The position numbers were made by a program, and so were the translations under genes. A DNA stretch of 64,000 nucleotides from Deltaproteobacteria bacterium (GTDB lineage: Bacteria; Desulfobacterota; Desulfobacteria; Desulfobacterales; G020354645), in assembly GCA_020354645.1 (NCBI GenBank), contig CP070652.1:2909607-2973606 (forward strand), in the 5' to 3' direction. The notes under the pieces were generated by a model, which saw nothing but the letters and a program-made list of their open reading frames with translations, searched no databases and had not been told where the DNA came from. This document shows, one piece after another, positions 62,284 through 64,000 of this stretch; positions within the stretch are counted from its first letter, which is position 1; every line of letters begins with the position of its first letter.

Positions 62284-62329
62284 ATTTTCCTTTCCGGGAA
62301 ACCCCACTCATTAGGGCTTGGAGCTTCAC
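62284..62329. repeat. REP-like palindromic repeat, copy 2
   Basis: ATTTTCCTTTCCGGGAAACC ... AGGGCTTGGAGCTTCAC aligns with the repeat at 5361-5407 in order and spacing, with a weaker hairpin. After both copies a similar AATCCTTTT follows. It lies just upstream of mscS (minus strand). Confidence 0.45.
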
Positions 62330-62681
62330 TTAATCCTTTTTATTATAAATCGTAGAACACGATGGGAATATTTCATCCGTATTCTTAATTCGAATTTATC
62401 ACTTAGACAAGGTTTTTTCTGATTGCCAGGAAAGGGCAGCTGAGATTATCCATTAATTGTATTTTTCTCGATTGACTCATTTGCAAAGACTTGTTTAAAA
62501 GGGGAATAATTTCTCAAAATTGGACCGCGATAGCGAGCGCATTCCCCGTCCTGCCCATCATCGGCGGGACTGCGGAATTAGCGAGCGAATCAGAAAATAG
62601 ATAGAATTCCTCTCGGGGAAGATACCCTGTCCGCCATAGTTCTTTGGCAGACTGTGCAGGGTGCGCTTCAATGGTGAAAAA
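62330..62681. other. Intergenic leader of the SLC12-type transporter with two hairpins
   Basis: The region is AT-rich at the left. At 62520-62543 TTGGACCGCGATAGCGAGCG with CATT repeats a sequence found at 5134-5157 (21 of 24 bases). A hairpin (ATTCCCCGTCCTGCCC with GGCGGGACTGCGGAATTA, about 62542-62580) and a second one (ACCCTGTCCGCCA with TTGGCAGACTGTGCAGGGT, about 62627-62663) precede the ATG at 62682. No gene is seen. Confidence 0.4.
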
Positions 62682-64000
62682 TGGATGTTAAAACAAACAA
62701 AAAAGACAAATCGTCGGCCCGTAGCGGAACGTTAGGAACTTTTGCCGGTGTTTTCACCCCCAGTATACTCACTATCCTCGGCATTATTCTTTTTATGCGC
62801 CTGGGGTATGTAGTCGGCAACGCCGGCTTGTGGCGTGCTTTAATTATCCTGGTATTTGCCAATGGTATTTCCGTACTGACCACAATTTCTTTATCAGCAA
62901 TCGCCACGAATTTAAAGGTTAAAGGTGGCGGTGATTATTATCTTATTTCCCGAACCCTGGGTTTGGAATTTGGCGGCGCCATCGGTATTGTTTTATATCT
63001 GGCCCAATCGGTTTCCATTGCGTTTTACTGCATCGGTTTTGGTGAAGTGTTGGCAGGCGTTCTGGGGTCAGACAGCAAAATAATGCACCAAATCATTGCC
63101 GCCTTGGCAGTCTCTTTTTTATTTATTTTTGTCTGGTTTGGAGCAGACGTGGCCACAAGATTCCAATACGTTGTCATGACGATACTTGGTATAGCGCTAA
63201 TTTCATTTTTTTGGGGCGGATTCAGCAGCTGGGACCATACGCTTTTGACTCAAAATTGGGGATCGCCGTCGCCCGGCATGGCGTTTTGGGGGCTATTCGC
63301 AATTTTTTTTCCGGCGGTAACCGGTTTTACGCAGGGTGTGAGTATGTCCGGAGATTTAAGAGATCCCGGCAGAAGTCTGCCACTCGGTACCTTCTTGGCT
63401 GTCGGCATTTCAATCATTGTTTACTTTCTCGCGGCCCTGACTTTCGCTGCTTCCACACCCGGAGACATATTGAGAGGCGACTATGGTGTCATGCGGCGGG
63501 TTGCTGCGGTTGATTTCCTCATCACCGCCGGCGTAGTTGCCGCGACGTTATCATCGGCCATGGCTTCATATCTGGGAGCACCCCGTATCCTGCAATCACT
63601 GGCCAGTGATCGGATTTTCCCGTTTCTTTTACCCTTTGCCAAGGGGTATGGTCCCGCCGGAAACCCACGGCGCGGTGTTTTACTTTCAACCGCGATTGCC
63701 TTTGCAACCATCGCCCTTGGCAATTTGAATGTAATCGCACCGGTGGTATCGATGTTTTTTCTCATATCCTACGGTCTTCTCAACTATGCCACCTATTACG
63801 AAGCCCGTGCCGCCAGCCCGTCCTTTCGCCCCCGCTTTCGCTGGTACGATCTTCGGGCCAGTTTTCTGGGAGCGTTGGCCTGTCTGGGCGTCATGCTGGC
63901 AATTGATTTAACCGCCGGCCTGATCGCTATTACAATTTTATTCGCTATTTTTCAGTATTTGAAACGTACGGCCGGCCCGGCTCGCTGGGCTGACAGCCGG
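62682..64000 (+). CDS. SLC12-type (cation-chloride cotransporter-like) APC-superfamily permease, cut by window edge
   Basis: The first 439 residues are visible. The N terminus reads GTLGTFAGVFTPSILTILGI followed by ILFMRLGYVVGNAG, which is the PSILTIxGxIxFxRLG pattern of the cation-chloride cotransporters and their bacterial relatives. Later: ATNLKVKGGGDYYLISRTLG, TQGVSMSGDLRDPGRSLPLG TFLAVG and MASYLGAPRILQSLA DRIFPF. About ten membrane segments are present so far. The C-terminal cytoplasmic domain lies outside the window. Ion specificity cannot be told; it follows the family's K+/Na+/Cl- pattern. GGTGAAAA lies just before the ATG. Confidence 0.85.

Overview
The window reads as a chromosomal segment of a Gram-negative anaerobe, most likely a Desulfobacterota (deltaproteobacterial) sulfate-reducer type. 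This is inferred from the mix of families: an archaeal-type modular glutamate synthase rich in ferredoxin clusters, sigma-54 promoters, a Lon-like AAA protease, AsmA, OprB-like porin and MscS proteins, and intergenic regions full of small palindromic elements. I see no rRNA, tRNA, CRISPR array or complete insertion sequence.

Layout. Positions 1-10.7 kb are a nitrogen block: a glnD-like gene cut by the left edge and glnE (minus strand), an unrecognised gene, then a modular glutamate synthase (glutaminase subunit, FMN/ferredoxin subunit, GXGXG-GltD-ferredoxin fusion) followed by purF (plus strand). The glnD homologue and the glutamate synthase each have a near-perfect sigma-54 promoter. 12.3-15.4 kb holds a cyclic-nucleotide-binding protein, a radical SAM protein, a small HTH/zinc-ribbon regulator and a YchF-type GTPase. 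15.4-31.4 kb is envelope and housekeeping: AsmA, an ABC exporter with a transglutaminase, two HtrA-type proteases, a DUF2914 protein, a C-terminal J-domain protein, a methyltransferase, a hydantoinase/oxoprolinase and a histone-deacetylase-like hydrolase. 31.4-45.3 kb is ion traffic: Pit phosphate uptake, an OprB-like porin, a GluR0-type ligand-gated K+ channel, CorA, Kup, and a SLC13/ArsB-like transporter coupled to an eIF2B-like protein. 45.3-48.5 kb is an oxidative-stress-like run (SOD, flavodoxin, SHOCT, decayed DUF302). 48.8-53.8 kb is a YbhGFSR-type ABC exporter with a nonsense mutation in one permease. 53.9-64 kb has a Lon-like protease, Hsp20, a CBS-domain transporter, SthA, EpmA, MscS and a SLC12-type transporter cut by the right edge.

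The most unusual signal is a family of short inverted-repeat elements with 8-bp target duplications. Two clear members (355-534 and 4844-5056) share their outer ends but not their interiors, and both end exactly 27 bp upstream of the -24 box of a sigma-54 promoter. A decayed third copy (60133-60410) has a degenerate sigma-54-like sequence at the same offset. This suggests a mobile element that recognises, or is retained at, sigma-54 promoters of nitrogen genes. A different palindromic element (32114-32388) sits inside the stop codon between the two genes of a phosphate-uptake operon.

Gene decay is also frequent: a DedA frameshift in a T8 tract, an in-frame TGA in an ABC permease, a DUF302 pseudogene with at least two frameshifts, a probable frameshift in a DUF4239 gene, and a GC-rich TVP38 gene joined to a cytochrome c peroxidase remnant. 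All coordinates and motifs come from reading the sequence; family names are recognition by motif without database searches.
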